Shown piece after piece: positions 27,105 to 35,158 of a DNA stretch of 64,000 nucleotides; positions within the stretch are counted from its first letter, which is position 1, and the number at the start of each line of letters is the position of its first letter. The notes under the pieces were generated by a model. It was not told where the DNA came from, searched no databases, and was given only the letters and a program-made list of their open reading frames with translations. Source of the DNA: Kordiimonas laminariae. GTDB lineage: Bacteria > Pseudomonadota > Alphaproteobacteria > Sphingomonadales > Kordiimonadaceae. The stretch spans positions 372,001-436,000 of the forward strand of contig NZ_JAKQZA010000005.1 in the NCBI RefSeq assembly GCF_023008165.1, written 5' to 3'. Position numbers and translations under genes: made by a program.

Positions 27105-27129
27105 AATGCGCCTGTCGTCGTGGCGCATT
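27105..27129 (+). terminator. first hairpin after hemY
   Basis: AATGCGCC (27105-27112) pairs perfectly with GGCGCATT (27122-27129) around a 9-base loop, 8 bases after the hemY stop. Only a short T stretch (CATTTT) follows, so it may act with the stronger hairpin downstream. Confidence 0.65.
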
Positions 27130-27158
27130 CATTTTAGTCTTTCAAGAATGATACCCTT

Positions 27159-27186
27159 AAAGTCGCAGCTTTCTGCGACTTTTTTT
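27159..27186 (+). terminator. second, strong terminator after hemY
   Basis: AAAGTCGCAG (27159-27168) pairs perfectly with CTGCGACTTT (27173-27182) around CTTT and runs into seven consecutive Ts (27180-27186). This closes the hemC-hemD-mic60-hemY operon. Confidence 0.9.
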
Positions 27187-27190
27187 ATGC

Positions 27191-27205
27191 GACACACCTT
27201 GTGTC
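27191..27205. promoter_or_regulatory. GACAC-N5-GTGTC inverted repeat
   Basis: Perfect 5-bp inverted repeat with 5-base spacer just after the hemY terminator and 101 bases before the small membrane gene. Spacing and position suit an operator for the XRE-type regulator encoded at 27804; this link is inference. Confidence 0.3.
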
Positions 27206-27305
27206 ATACGCCAATAAGGGGTACTGGCGCACTGCTGTCGGCGTATTTTTTCGTGTTTTCACCAATATGCAAATCACCGCAAAGGACAAACGGCAATAAC
27301 GCCGA

Positions 27306-27791
27306 ATGGAAAAACTTATGGCGATTAAATACATATTACTGATAGGACTAATCATGACTGCAATGACAAATTCGGTGAAGCGAGACAGAAACATGAACAT
27401 TGAAGAAGTAACCTTACGTGATGGTTACTGGTTTGTTTTTGAGGATGGTGAAGAAGAAATTGCCGCTAACGGTTCCGTTTGGAACGGTAAGGAGTGGGTG
27501 TATTTCAACGATCAGCTTGTATCTGAAAAGCGCAATGCTACTTCCCGTACAACTGAACACGAATTCACCATTGGTAAGGACCGCTACAGGCTTACGTTCT
27601 ATATGAAGAGCTTAATGAAAGCGGAACTTGAATGTACTCTGTATAAAAATGACAAGCAAATTGGTCATGATATCCGCAAGCCGATGAAAAGCAGGAATTT
27701 CAAGAAGACCATTTTCCAGTGCTTCGTCGCAGGTGTGGTTGCAGGAGTTCTGGGTGCCGCACTTGGCGAATATCTTGCGAAGACATTTTAG
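27306..27791 (+). CDS. small membrane protein of unknown function
   Basis: Up to 161 residues. A hydrophobic N-terminal segment (about 6-20, AIKYILLIGLIMTAM) is followed by a soluble beta-rich region. That region has WFVFEDGEEEIAANGSVWNGKEWVYFND, with repeating W-x-G elements, and STRTTEHEF-type strands. A C-terminal glycine-rich membrane helix follows (FVAGVVAGVLGAALGEYLA). I do not recognise the family. The start is unclear: ATGs at 27306, 27318, 27354 and 27393 are in frame and none has a strong ribosome-binding site; a start at 27393 would remove the first hydrophobic segment. It is 12 bases upstream of an XRE-type gene whose product also has a C-terminal membrane helix. Confidence 0.65.
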   Translation: MEKLMAIKYILLIGLIMTAMTNSVKRDRNMNIEEVTLRDGYWFVFEDGEEEIAANGSVWNGKEWVYFNDQLVSEKRNATSRTTEHEFTIGKDRYRLTFYMKSLMKAELECTLYKNDKQIGHDIRKPMKSRNFKKTIFQCFVAGVVAGVLGAALGEYLAKTF

Positions 27792-27803
27792 AGGGGTGGC
27801 AAG

Positions 27804-28094
27804 GTGCAAATTAATGCTGCTTTAATAAAAGAGAATCGTAACGCCAAGAGCTGGACCCAGCAGCATTTGGCGGAAGCATGTGATTTAAGTTTGCGTACTG
27901 TTCAGCGGGTTGAGCGTTTGGGAGTTGCGTCACCAGAGACTGTCCTCAGTCTCTGTGCTGTACTGGAAATCCCGCAAAAACAAATCATTGTGGAAGATAC
28001 AGCGTCAAAGGCAGGCTTAAATATTGATCCGTTGTTGCTCGTAGTTGTCGCCTTTGCTTTTGGTATGGGGCTGGCAATTGGGATTGTACTTTAA
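27804..28094 (+). CDS. XRE-type HTH protein with C-terminal membrane helix
   Basis: 96-residue protein starting at GTG 27804, preceded by GAGGGGTGG. An XRE/Cro HTH fills about residues 5-60 (SWTQQHLAEACDLSLRTVQRVE, then SLCAVLEIPQKQ). The last 23 residues form a single hydrophobic helix (LLLVVVAFAFGMGLAIGIVL). A DNA-binding domain tethered to the membrane is unusual for this short length. It forms a unit with the preceding membrane protein, probably isolated between the hemY terminator and trhO. Target genes unknown. Confidence 0.85.
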   Translation: MQINAALIKENRNAKSWTQQHLAEACDLSLRTVQRVERLGVASPETVLSLCAVLEIPQKQIIVEDTASKAGLNIDPLLLVVVAFAFGMGLAIGIVL

Positions 28095-28186
28095 GCATAG
28101 CTTTGCCGTATATCGCAGTTTTCTTGAACTTTTCGGGAAAACAGCGTATGAGAGCCGCCAATTATTGTATGGATTAGGAAAAGACC

Positions 28187-29185
28187 ATGTCTAACTATTT
28201 GGTTGCAGCGCTCTATAAATTTGTGCGTCTCCCACACTATAAAGACATTCAGGAACCTTTAAAGCAGGTTTGTGACGATAACGATGTGAAGGGTACACTC
28301 CTCCTTGCGGAAGAAGGTATTAACGGTACAGTAGCTGGCCCTGAAGCTGGCGTTCGCGCGCTTCTCGCTTACCTTCACAGTATCCCAGAGTTCACAGATC
28401 TTGTGCACAAAGAAAGCTGGGCAGAGGATGCACCGTTCCTCCGTATGAAGGTTCGGCTCAAGAAAGAAATCGTAACCATGGGTGTGCCGGGTACTGACCC
28501 GAATGATATCGTTGGTACTTACGTTAAACCGAAAGACTGGAACGCGCTTATCAGTGATCCTGATGTGGTGCTCGTTGATACCCGCAACGATTATGAATAT
28601 GAAATTGGTACTTTCAAAGGTGCAGTTGATCCGGAGACAGAGACCTTCCGCGAATTCCCGCAGTGGGAAAAAGACAATGAAGAAATGCTGCGTTCAAAGA
28701 AGAAAGTGGCCATGTTCTGTACGGGTGGTATTCGCTGCGAAAAATCCACAGCCTATATGAAAGCACAAGGATATGAGGATGTGTATCACCTTGAAGGTGG
28801 TATCCTGAAGTATCTTGAAGAAGTGCCAGCGGAAGAAAGCATGTGGGAAGGCCAGTGCTTTGTTTTTGATAGCCGTATTTCTGTTGGTCATGGTCTTGAA
28901 GAAGGCGAGTATGACCAGTGTTATGGTTGCCGCTGGCCTATCACGGAAGAAGAGAAAAAATCTCCGAAATATGAGAAGGGCGTAAGCTGCCCACGCTGTT
29001 TCGATAGCTTGTCTGATGAAAAGAAGGCTGCGTCAAAAGAGCGCCAAAAGCAGATTGAGCTTGCAAAGAAGCGCAATGAAGAGCATTTGGCCGTTGATAT
29101 GGAACATGTGCGCACAGAAGCGCAGGCGAAAAAGGCTGCCCAAAAGGAAGCTGACCGCGAGAGGGCGGAGGCTGGCGAGGGCTAA
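28187..29185 (+). CDS. trhO: oxygen-dependent tRNA uridine(34) hydroxylase
   Basis: Rhodanese-fold enzyme (YceA/TrhO) that hydroxylates U34 of wobble-decoding tRNAs to 5-hydroxyuridine using O2. The 332-residue protein has an N-terminal ferredoxin-like domain ([14 protein letters not shown], about 38-51). A rhodanese domain follows with the active-site loop [10 protein letters not shown] (Cys178, Cys184). A C-terminal extension carries CYGC and CPRC pairs (Cys245, 248, 268, 271), likely a zinc site, and a basic tail. It is followed after 15 bases by trhP, the enzyme of the alternative route to the same modification. Confidence 0.93.
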   Translation: MSNYLVAALYKFVRLPHYKDIQEPLKQVCDDNDVKGTLLLAEEGINGTVAGPEAGVRALLAYLHSIPEFTDLVHKESWAEDAPFLRMKVRLKKEIVTMGVPGTDPNDIVGTYVKPKDWNALISDPDVVLVDTRNDYEYEIGTFKGAVDPETETFREFPQWEKDNEEMLRSKKKVAMFCTGGIRCEKSTAYMKAQGYEDVYHLEGGILKYLEEVPAEESMWEGQCFVFDSRISVGHGLEEGEYDQCYGCRWPITEEEKKSPKYEKGVSCPRCFDSLSDEKKAASKERQKQIELAKKRNEEHLAVDMEHVRTEAQAKKAAQKEADRERAEAGEG

Positions 29186-29200
29186 TATATAGAGGACAAG

Positions 29201-30859
29201 ATGACAGAACGTACGCACCGCTCAGAGCTTTTAATGCCGGCAGGCAATCTGGAAAAGCTAAAGGCAGCGGTGCTGTATGGTGCTGATGCTGTCTACCTTG
29301 GTACCCCTGATATGTCGCTCCGCACCAAATCTGCTTTCTCGCTTGAGGAAGTGGTTGAAGGCGTGGAGTTTGCTCATAGCTTCGGCAAACGCGTGTATCT
29401 CACGCTCAATCTATTCTCCCATAATAAAGACATTACCAAACTGCCGCAGTTTGTGGAAACCGTACGTAAAGTAAAACCTGATGGGCTTATCGTGGCTGAT
29501 CCAGGTGTATTTATGTATGTGAAAGAACATGCGCCTGAGCTTGAACTCCATATCTCAACGCAGGCTAATGTATGTTCGTGGCATTCAGTAAAGTTCTGGC
29601 AGGATCTGGGTGCAAAGCTTGTAGTACTTGGCCGTGAGGTTTCCTACGAAGAGCTGAAAGAAATCCGCGAAAAATGCCCGGATATCAAGCTAGAGGCTTT
29701 TGTCCACGGCTCTATGTGCATGACCTATTCTGGCCGCTGTATGCTTTCTAACTTTATGGCGGAACGCGGAGCGAACCAAGGCGCATGCGCAAACAGTTGC
29801 CGCTGGAAGTATAAAGTGCATATGGGCCTTAAAGACGGTACGGTTAAGGAGCTGAATCTCACGGAAGAAAACCTTGAACTATTCGAGTTTTTCCTTGAGG
29901 AAGATTACCGCCCGGGTGAACTGCTGCCGATTGAGGAAGACCAACGTGGTACCTATATCCTCAATTCCAAAGATCTCTGTATTATGCCGAAGCTCAATGA
30001 TCTCCTATCCATTGGAGTTGATAGCCTGAAGGTGGAAGGAAGAGGCAAAAGCCCATACTATGTTGGCCTTGTGGCACGCGCATACCGTATGGCGATTGAT
30101 GATTGGTATAATGACCCCACAAATTGGCGTGCCGATGATTATATGAAGGAGCTGTCGACGGTTCCAAACCGTGGTTACACGCTTGCGTTCCATGATGGGC
30201 GCCTTACCAACTATGCGCACGGGTTTGAAGAAACATATACACTTGCAGATTATGAATATGCGGCTGTAATTCATGAAATGCGGGAAGATGCCTATATCCT
30301 TAAGGTGAAAAACAAACTGATCGCAGGTGATGTGCTTGAGTTTGTTTCACCGAAACGCCGGGATATTATGCTTATCCGCCTATATGAATATGAAAATGCG
30401 GAAAATGGCCGTGTGACAGAAGAAGTGAATGCCAGCACGACACCGCTTATCAGGGTACCGTTCAGTCTGTTCGATCAAGAGAAGGTTTCTTCGCTCAAGA
30501 ATGATTTCCCAGCGATGACCATTATCCGTAAGGAAAAAGCACTCACACAAGAACAGTGGGACCGGATTAAGCTGGATACAGAAAGCCAGAAACTGGAGCT
30601 TGGGCGAGGCACCCAGCAAGGTTATGAGGAAAAGCGGGAGAAGCTGCAGCAGTCTCTTGATGAGCGAGACAGTGACCGCACTTTTAAAACACCACGCAGG
30701 GGTACTGAAGGGTGCTGTGGGAAGGGGTGTAATGGTTGTCTGATGTTCTGGCACGATCCGTTGTATAAGAAAGCGCGAACACTGCTTGCAAAGAAAAAGC
30801 AAGGACAACTGCTTGAGAAGAAAATGACAGAAGAAGAACTGGATGAAGCTATTGGATAA
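29201..30859 (+). CDS. trhP: U32-family tRNA 5-hydroxyuridine synthesis protein
   Basis: U32 peptidase-like protein (YegQ/TrhP) needed for prephenate-dependent ho5U formation at tRNA position 34. The 552-residue protein opens ELLMPAGNLEKLKAAVLYGADAVYLG. It has EAFVHGSMCMTYSGRC, then NQGACANSCRW; Cys173, 180, 196 and 200 are the expected iron-sulfur ligands. It is longer than E. coli YegQ (about 450), with a C-terminal extension holding a second cysteine group (GCCGKGCNGC) and a basic helix. TrhP assignment over other U32 members rests on these motifs and on its position next to trhO. Confidence 0.88.
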   Translation: MTERTHRSELLMPAGNLEKLKAAVLYGADAVYLGTPDMSLRTKSAFSLEEVVEGVEFAHSFGKRVYLTLNLFSHNKDITKLPQFVETVRKVKPDGLIVADPGVFMYVKEHAPELELHISTQANVCSWHSVKFWQDLGAKLVVLGREVSYEELKEIREKCPDIKLEAFVHGSMCMTYSGRCMLSNFMAERGANQGACANSCRWKYKVHMGLKDGTVKELNLTEENLELFEFFLEEDYRPGELLPIEEDQRGTYILNSKDLCIMPKLNDLLSIGVDSLKVEGRGKSPYYVGLVARAYRMAIDDWYNDPTNWRADDYMKELSTVPNRGYTLAFHDGRLTNYAHGFEETYTLADYEYAAVIHEMREDAYILKVKNKLIAGDVLEFVSPKRRDIMLIRLYEYENAENGRVTEEVNASTTPLIRVPFSLFDQEKVSSLKNDFPAMTIIRKEKALTQEQWDRIKLDTESQKLELGRGTQQGYEEKREKLQQSLDERDSDRTFKTPRRGTEGCCGKGCNGCLMFWHDPLYKKARTLLAKKKQGQLLEKKMTEEELDEAIG

Positions 30860-30895
30860 GGTATAGTGCATTTTGATCAAATTGGGGAGCAGTCG

Positions 30896-31651
30896 GTGAA
30901 AGTATCGTTTATTATTGCAGGTGTGCAAAAAGGGGGTACTACTGCGCTTGATAAGTTTTTGCGATCTCATCCCCAGTTGGCTATGCCTAAACGTAAAGAA
31001 GTACATTTCTTTGACGATGAAACGATAGACTGGAATAGTCCAGATTATAGCAGGTATCTTGCTTTCTTCGCTCCTTCAGAAGGGCAAATTCTGGGTGAGG
31101 CGACGCCAATTTATACGTATTGGCAACCTTCAATAGAAAGAATTTACAAATATAACCCAAGTACCAAACTTATAGTTATTTTACGGGATCCGGTTAAGCG
31201 AGCTTTTTCACATTGGGAAATGGAAGTTTCACGGCAGTATGATCGCTACAAGTTTCCTGTTGTTATTCGGGATGGCCGAGTACGAGTAACGAATAACAAG
31301 GGTTCTATGTATGGATGCCACCGTATTTTCAGTTATGTGGAACGAGGCTTTTATGCGCCTCAAGTAGAGAGGTTGTTTGAGTATTTCCCTCGTGAACAAG
31401 TACTTTTTCTAGATAATGATCAGCTTCGTAATGAGCAGCGAGGTGTACTTGATAGAATTTGTGAGTTTTTGGGGGTATTACCCTTCTCCAAGTATCCCGA
31501 AAATGAAAATATCTTACCAACCAGAAAGCAGACTGGCTTAGGTAAAATCGCAGATGAGGATAAACAGTATCTTGTAGATCTATATCGTGAAGATACGGCA
31601 AAAACTGCTGAGCTTACGGGGCTTGATGTTTCTCATTGGACATCGTCATGA
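30896..31651 (+). CDS. PAPS-dependent sulfotransferase domain protein
   Basis: 251 residues from GTG 30896. The 5'-phosphosulfate loop is GVQKGGTTALDKFLRSHP (Lys12, Gly13-Thr16), followed by PKRKEVHFFD. The 3'-phosphate site is VILRDPVKRAFSHWEME (Arg and Ser ligands). This is the heparan-sulfate N-sulfotransferase-like fold; in bacteria such enzymes sulfate lipids, polysaccharides or small molecules. GGGGAG at 30884-30889 supports the GTG over an upstream GTG at 30866. Sequence is visibly more AT-rich than the neighbours with different codon use, suggesting recent acquisition. No glycosyltransferase or PAPS synthesis gene lies beside it. Confidence 0.85.
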   Translation: MKVSFIIAGVQKGGTTALDKFLRSHPQLAMPKRKEVHFFDDETIDWNSPDYSRYLAFFAPSEGQILGEATPIYTYWQPSIERIYKYNPSTKLIVILRDPVKRAFSHWEMEVSRQYDRYKFPVVIRDGRVRVTNNKGSMYGCHRIFSYVERGFYAPQVERLFEYFPREQVLFLDNDQLRNEQRGVLDRICEFLGVLPFSKYPENENILPTRKQTGLGKIADEDKQYLVDLYREDTAKTAELTGLDVSHWTSS

Positions 31652-31660
31652 AGGTAAAGA

Positions 31661-31686
31661 AAAAGGCCCACTGTTAGGAGCCTTTT
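31661..31686. terminator. bidirectional terminator between sulfotransferase and suf operon
   Basis: AAAAGGC (31661-31667) pairs with GCCTTTT (31680-31686) around a 12-base loop. Rightward it ends in TTTT, and leftward the complement also gives a T-run (31661-31664 plus 31658-31659), so it can serve both convergent transcripts. Confidence 0.7.
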
Positions 31687-31692
31687 AAATTT

Positions 31693-32028
31693 CTAAACGT
31701 GGAAGCTTTCTCCGCAACCACATCGGCCTTTTTCATTGGGATTGGAAAACTTAAAGCCAGTTGAAAACATACTGTCTTCCCAATCCATTTCCGTGCCGAG
31801 AATGAAAAGTAGTGCTTTACGGTCTACAAACACTTTCACGCCTTTGTCTTCCACCACTTCATAGTCACCAGCATCATCCAGCACATAATCAACGGTATAA
31901 CCAAGACCAGAACAGCCGTGTGTTTCCGTGCCGAGAAGTAAACCTCTAGCTTCCGGTTTTTTGGCAAGAAGCGCTTTGATATGCTCTGCGGCTTTATCTG
32001 TTATGGATACTGCTGATTTCATGCTCAT
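31693..32028 (-). CDS. sufA: A-type iron-sulfur carrier
   Basis: Receives Fe-S clusters from SufBCD and passes them to apoproteins. The 111-residue HesB/IscA-type protein has the three conserved cysteines: Cys in THGCSGLGY and two in GRCGCGESFHV at the C-terminus. ATG 32028 or ATG 32022 may be the start; AGGAG at about 32031-32035 suits 32022 slightly better by spacing. It is the last gene of the suf operon, 5 bases after sufT, with a terminator just beyond. It could equally be called erpA-like by sequence alone; context favours SufA. Confidence 0.9.
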   Translation of the reverse strand: MSMKSAVSITDKAAEHIKALLAKKPEARGLLLGTETHGCSGLGYTVDYVLDDAGDYEVVEDKGVKVFVDRKALLFILGTEMDWEDSMFSTGFKFSNPNEKGRCGCGESFHV

Positions 32029-32033
32029 ATCTC

Positions 32034-32606
32034 CTAGAGTAGACCCAGTTCAAGGCGTGCTTCATCAGACATACGGCTCATATCCCATGCTGGTTCCCAA
32101 ACAAGGTTCACAGTTACACCGTTCACGCCAGCCACACCACTTACTTTCAGTTCTACTTCACCAGGCATGGTTTCAGCTACTGGGCAATGAGGTGTTGTAA
32201 GAGTCATAGTAACGGATACCGAGAAATCAGATGCCACATCAACGCTATAGATAAGGCCCATTTCATAGATGTTTACTGGAATTTCCGGGTCATAAATTTC
32301 GCGGAGCGCTTCAATAATGTTTGCCTGCAGTGTTTCAGCATCTGCTGGTGCTTCAACGGGAGTGTTGGCTGCCTCTTCTTTTGCTGCTGCTTCAGCTTCA
32401 TTTTTCTCGGTTTGCTCAAGAAACTTGTTGAGGAAATAGCCACCTTCCTGTGGGCTTACCTCTGGCTGTGTTGCAGCTTCGACGCCAGCCATATCAACAC
32501 GCGGGCGTTCAACAGATTTTTTCGGCATATTATCCGCAGGATAATCAGCGTCACCACTTGGTACGCTCAGGTCCAAAATATCGCGGGTTGCTCGGTTCTC
32601 GGTCAT
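32034..32606 (-). CDS. sufT: SUF-associated MIP18/DUF59 protein with N-terminal extension
   Basis: Assists iron-sulfur cluster maturation. The C-terminal ~100 residues form the MIP18/DUF59 fold: ALREIYDPEIPVNIYEMGLIY, TLTTPHCPVAETMPGEVE (conserved Cys) and VNLVWEPAWDMSRMSDEARLELGLL, matching SufT. The first ~90 residues are low complexity, rich in Ala, Glu and Pro, and absent from typical SufT (about 100-180 residues). The ATG overlaps the sufS stop by four bases (ATGA), so translation is coupled. It sits between sufS and sufA. Confidence 0.9.
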   Translation of the reverse strand: MTENRATRDILDLSVPSGDADYPADNMPKKSVERPRVDMAGVEAATQPEVSPQEGGYFLNKFLEQTEKNEAEAAAKEEAANTPVEAPADAETLQANIIEALREIYDPEIPVNIYEMGLIYSVDVASDFSVSVTMTLTTPHCPVAETMPGEVELKVSGVAGVNGVTVNLVWEPAWDMSRMSDEARLELGLL

Positions 32607-33844
32607 CCAAAAATATCCATTACTTTCTTTAAGCCAACCACAAGAGCATCTACATCGCTCCTGTCATTATAAACACCAAAACTTGCCCTTACTGTGCCGG
32701 GGATGGAAAAATTATCCATAATCGGCTGAGCACAGTGGTGACCGGCACGAACGGCGATACCTTGTTGGTCAAGGATAGTACCTATATCGTGCGGGTGCGC
32801 ATGTTCCATCACAAAACTAATCAGTGCACCTTTCTTCGGTGCTGTACCAATCAAACGTACGCTATTCATGGCAGATAGTTGTTCTGTGGCATACTTCAAG
32901 AGATCAGCCTCGTGAGCTGCTATGCGCTCAATGCCGATCTCATTCATAAATGCAATCGCATGGTCGAAGCCAATGCCGCCTGCAATATTCGGTGTACCTG
33001 CTTCGAACTTATGCGGCAGATCATTGAAGGTAGTCTTCTCGAATGTAACGGTAGAGATCATATCCCCGCCACCTTGCCACGGCGGCATTGCATCAAGAAG
33101 TGCTTCTTTACCGTAAATCACACCAATGCCTGTCGGGCCATACATTTTATGAGCCGAGAAGGCATAAAAATCAGCATCCAGATCCTGCACATCAATCTTG
33201 AGGTGCGGCGCAGCCTGACACCCATCAATGAGCGTAAGGGCGCCTGCATCATGCGCGTGACGGATAATTTCTTTGGCGTCTGTCTGGGTGCCTATTGAGT
33301 TGGATACATGTGTGAAAGCTACCATTTTGGTGCGCTCGTTCAGCATGTTCCGGTAGGCATCCATATCAAGGCTGCCATCTTCAAGTACAGGCACAGCTTT
33401 TACCGTTGCGCCTTTTTCTTCCGCAACCAACTGCCAAGGCACGATGTTTGAATGGTGCTCAAGGTAGGTAAGGAGGATTTCATCCCCTTCCTTCAGGTTT
33501 GCACGCCCCCATGTTTGGGCAACTAAGTTGATACCTTCAGTGGCACCGCGTACGAAAATACACTCACGCTTATGTTTTGCGCCGATGAAAGCACGCACGC
33601 TTTCACGGGTTTTCTCATAGGCAGTGGTGGCATCCTGGCTGAACTTGTAAACGCCCCGGTGGATGTTGGCATAGTATTTCTCATACAGTTCAACTTCAGC
33701 ATTAATCACTGAAGACGGGCGCTGTGCGCTCGCGGCTGTATCAAGAAATACCAGCGGCTTGCCGTGTACTGTTTCCTTCAGAATAGGGAACTGTGCGCGG
33801 ATGCTTGCTACATCTAATCCACCAATTGGGGCGAACTCATTCAT
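32603..33844 (-). CDS. sufS: SufS-type cysteine desulfurase
   Basis: PLP enzyme that takes sulfur from cysteine for cluster assembly. The 413-residue group II desulfurase has the PLP-binding Lys233 in FSAHKMYGPTG and HVSNSIGTQ in the cofactor region. The catalytic Cys371 is in RAGHHCAQP. The N-terminus (VASIRAQFPILKETVHGKPLVFLD) is typical of SufS/CsdA. No sufE is seen in the operon; a partner (SufE or SufU) must be elsewhere or replaced. Three bases separate it from sufD. Confidence 0.97.
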   Translation of the reverse strand: MNEFAPIGGLDVASIRAQFPILKETVHGKPLVFLDTAASAQRPSSVINAEVELYEKYYANIHRGVYKFSQDATTAYEKTRESVRAFIGAKHKRECIFVRGATEGINLVAQTWGRANLKEGDEILLTYLEHHSNIVPWQLVAEEKGATVKAVPVLEDGSLDMDAYRNMLNERTKMVAFTHVSNSIGTQTDAKEIIRHAHDAGALTLIDGCQAAPHLKIDVQDLDADFYAFSAHKMYGPTGIGVIYGKEALLDAMPPWQGGGDMISTVTFEKTTFNDLPHKFEAGTPNIAGGIGFDHAIAFMNEIGIERIAAHEADLLKYATEQLSAMNSVRLIGTAPKKGALISFVMEHAHPHDIGTILDQQGIAVRAGHHCAQPIMDNFSIPGTVRASFGVYNDRSDVDALVVGLKKVMDIFG

Positions 33845-33847
33845 ACT

Positions 33848-35149
33848 CTACTCTCCAGCGCCTACATTTTCAGCGCGGCTTGCCATCCAAACACGGATAC
33901 GCTCAACCAGTGTTTCTCGCAGGGCCTCATTTTCTATGTTTACCAATGCATCTGCGGTGAAGGCTTCCACAAGGATTTTACGCGCTGTTACCGGATCAAT
34001 CCCGCGGGATGTCAGATAAAAGATCGCTTTATCGTCTAACTGGCCAATGGTAGCGCCGTGGCTACATTTTACATCATCAGCTAAAATTTCAAGCTCAGGC
34101 TTTGAATTGGCTTCTGCCGTTTTATCAAACACAAGGGCCTTGAAAGACTGGTCTGCTTCAGTGAGCTGGGCATCTTTCACAACAGTAACCTTGCCTTGGA
34201 AAGCTGTTTTCCCGCGTGTGTCAGCCACAGTGCGGAAAATCTGATCACTTGTTGCGTTTGGTACCATATGGCTTACGTGTGTAAGCGTATCGTGGTTTTG
34301 TCCCGTACCAGCGAGCGATACACCATCAACATGCGCATCGGCTTCTTCGCCCAGTACACGAACATGCGCTTCAAAGCGTGCAGCTTTTCCGCCCACAGAC
34401 ATATTCACACAGTAATACTCGCTTTCGGCATCAAGGTTCACATAAGCTTTTGCTGTATGTGTTGCTGCCTCGCCTTCTTCCTGTAAACGAACATGGCGCA
34501 GTTTAGCGCCTTCAGCGATACGGGCCTGAAGCACACTGTTGGTCCAGTATGCAGATGCATCGCCAACAAAATGTTCGATCACAGTGATTTCTGCACCTTC
34601 GCCAAGTTCTATAACATGGCGGGTGTGTGCGGCGGCCTGATCGGCACCATCCATCACATGTACAATTTCGATCGGCTCATCAATTTCAATACCTGCAGGT
34701 ACAGAAAGGACAAGGCCATCACGCATAAGGGCCGTATTCAGCAGGCTTACACCGTCATTACCGCGGATAAGCTCTGTTGCGCGGTCGGGGTTCGCCATAA
34801 AATGATTAGCGAGCGGGCGAATAGGCATTGCCTGCCATAGGTCACCAAGATCGCTCAGTTCTTCAGCGTAACGGCCGTTTACAAACACAAAACGGGCAGC
34901 AGTTTCACCAAGAGGTGCTGCAATTTCCGCTGAGGTTGATGTACCTGCGAGTGCAAACTCTTCGGCCCGCAGTGCTTTGGTATCGCTATAACGCCATTCT
35001 TCGGTACGGTTGGTTGGAAAACCAATACCTTCGAATTCCTTCAGGGCACTTTGGCGCAGTGAATCTGCACCGGGTACTGTTCCCATCAAGGTCTCCGCCT
35101 GGGCTTTATATCCTTCAGTAAGTTGCTCTTGCACTTGCTTCTCCTTCAA
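33848..35149 (-). CDS. sufD: Fe-S scaffold subunit SufD
   Basis: Partner of SufB and SufC in the scaffold complex. The 433-residue SufD has the beta-helical core (AAHTRHVIELGEGAEITVIEHF, then GQNHDTLTHVSHMVPNATSDQIFRTVADTRGKTAFQGKV). The C-terminal region has KCSHGATIGQLDDKAIFYLTSRGI, the SufB/D motif with the conserved Cys and His. The N-terminal half is divergent, as usual. It lies between sufC and sufS with 9- and 3-base gaps. Confidence 0.97.
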   Translation of the reverse strand: MKEKQVQEQLTEGYKAQAETLMGTVPGADSLRQSALKEFEGIGFPTNRTEEWRYSDTKALRAEEFALAGTSTSAEIAAPLGETAARFVFVNGRYAEELSDLGDLWQAMPIRPLANHFMANPDRATELIRGNDGVSLLNTALMRDGLVLSVPAGIEIDEPIEIVHVMDGADQAAAHTRHVIELGEGAEITVIEHFVGDASAYWTNSVLQARIAEGAKLRHVRLQEEGEAATHTAKAYVNLDAESEYYCVNMSVGGKAARFEAHVRVLGEEADAHVDGVSLAGTGQNHDTLTHVSHMVPNATSDQIFRTVADTRGKTAFQGKVTVVKDAQLTEADQSFKALVFDKTAEANSKPELEILADDVKCSHGATIGQLDDKAIFYLTSRGIDPVTARKILVEAFTADALVNIENEALRETLVERIRVWMASRAENVGAGE

Positions 35150-35158
35150 ACCCGGGGA

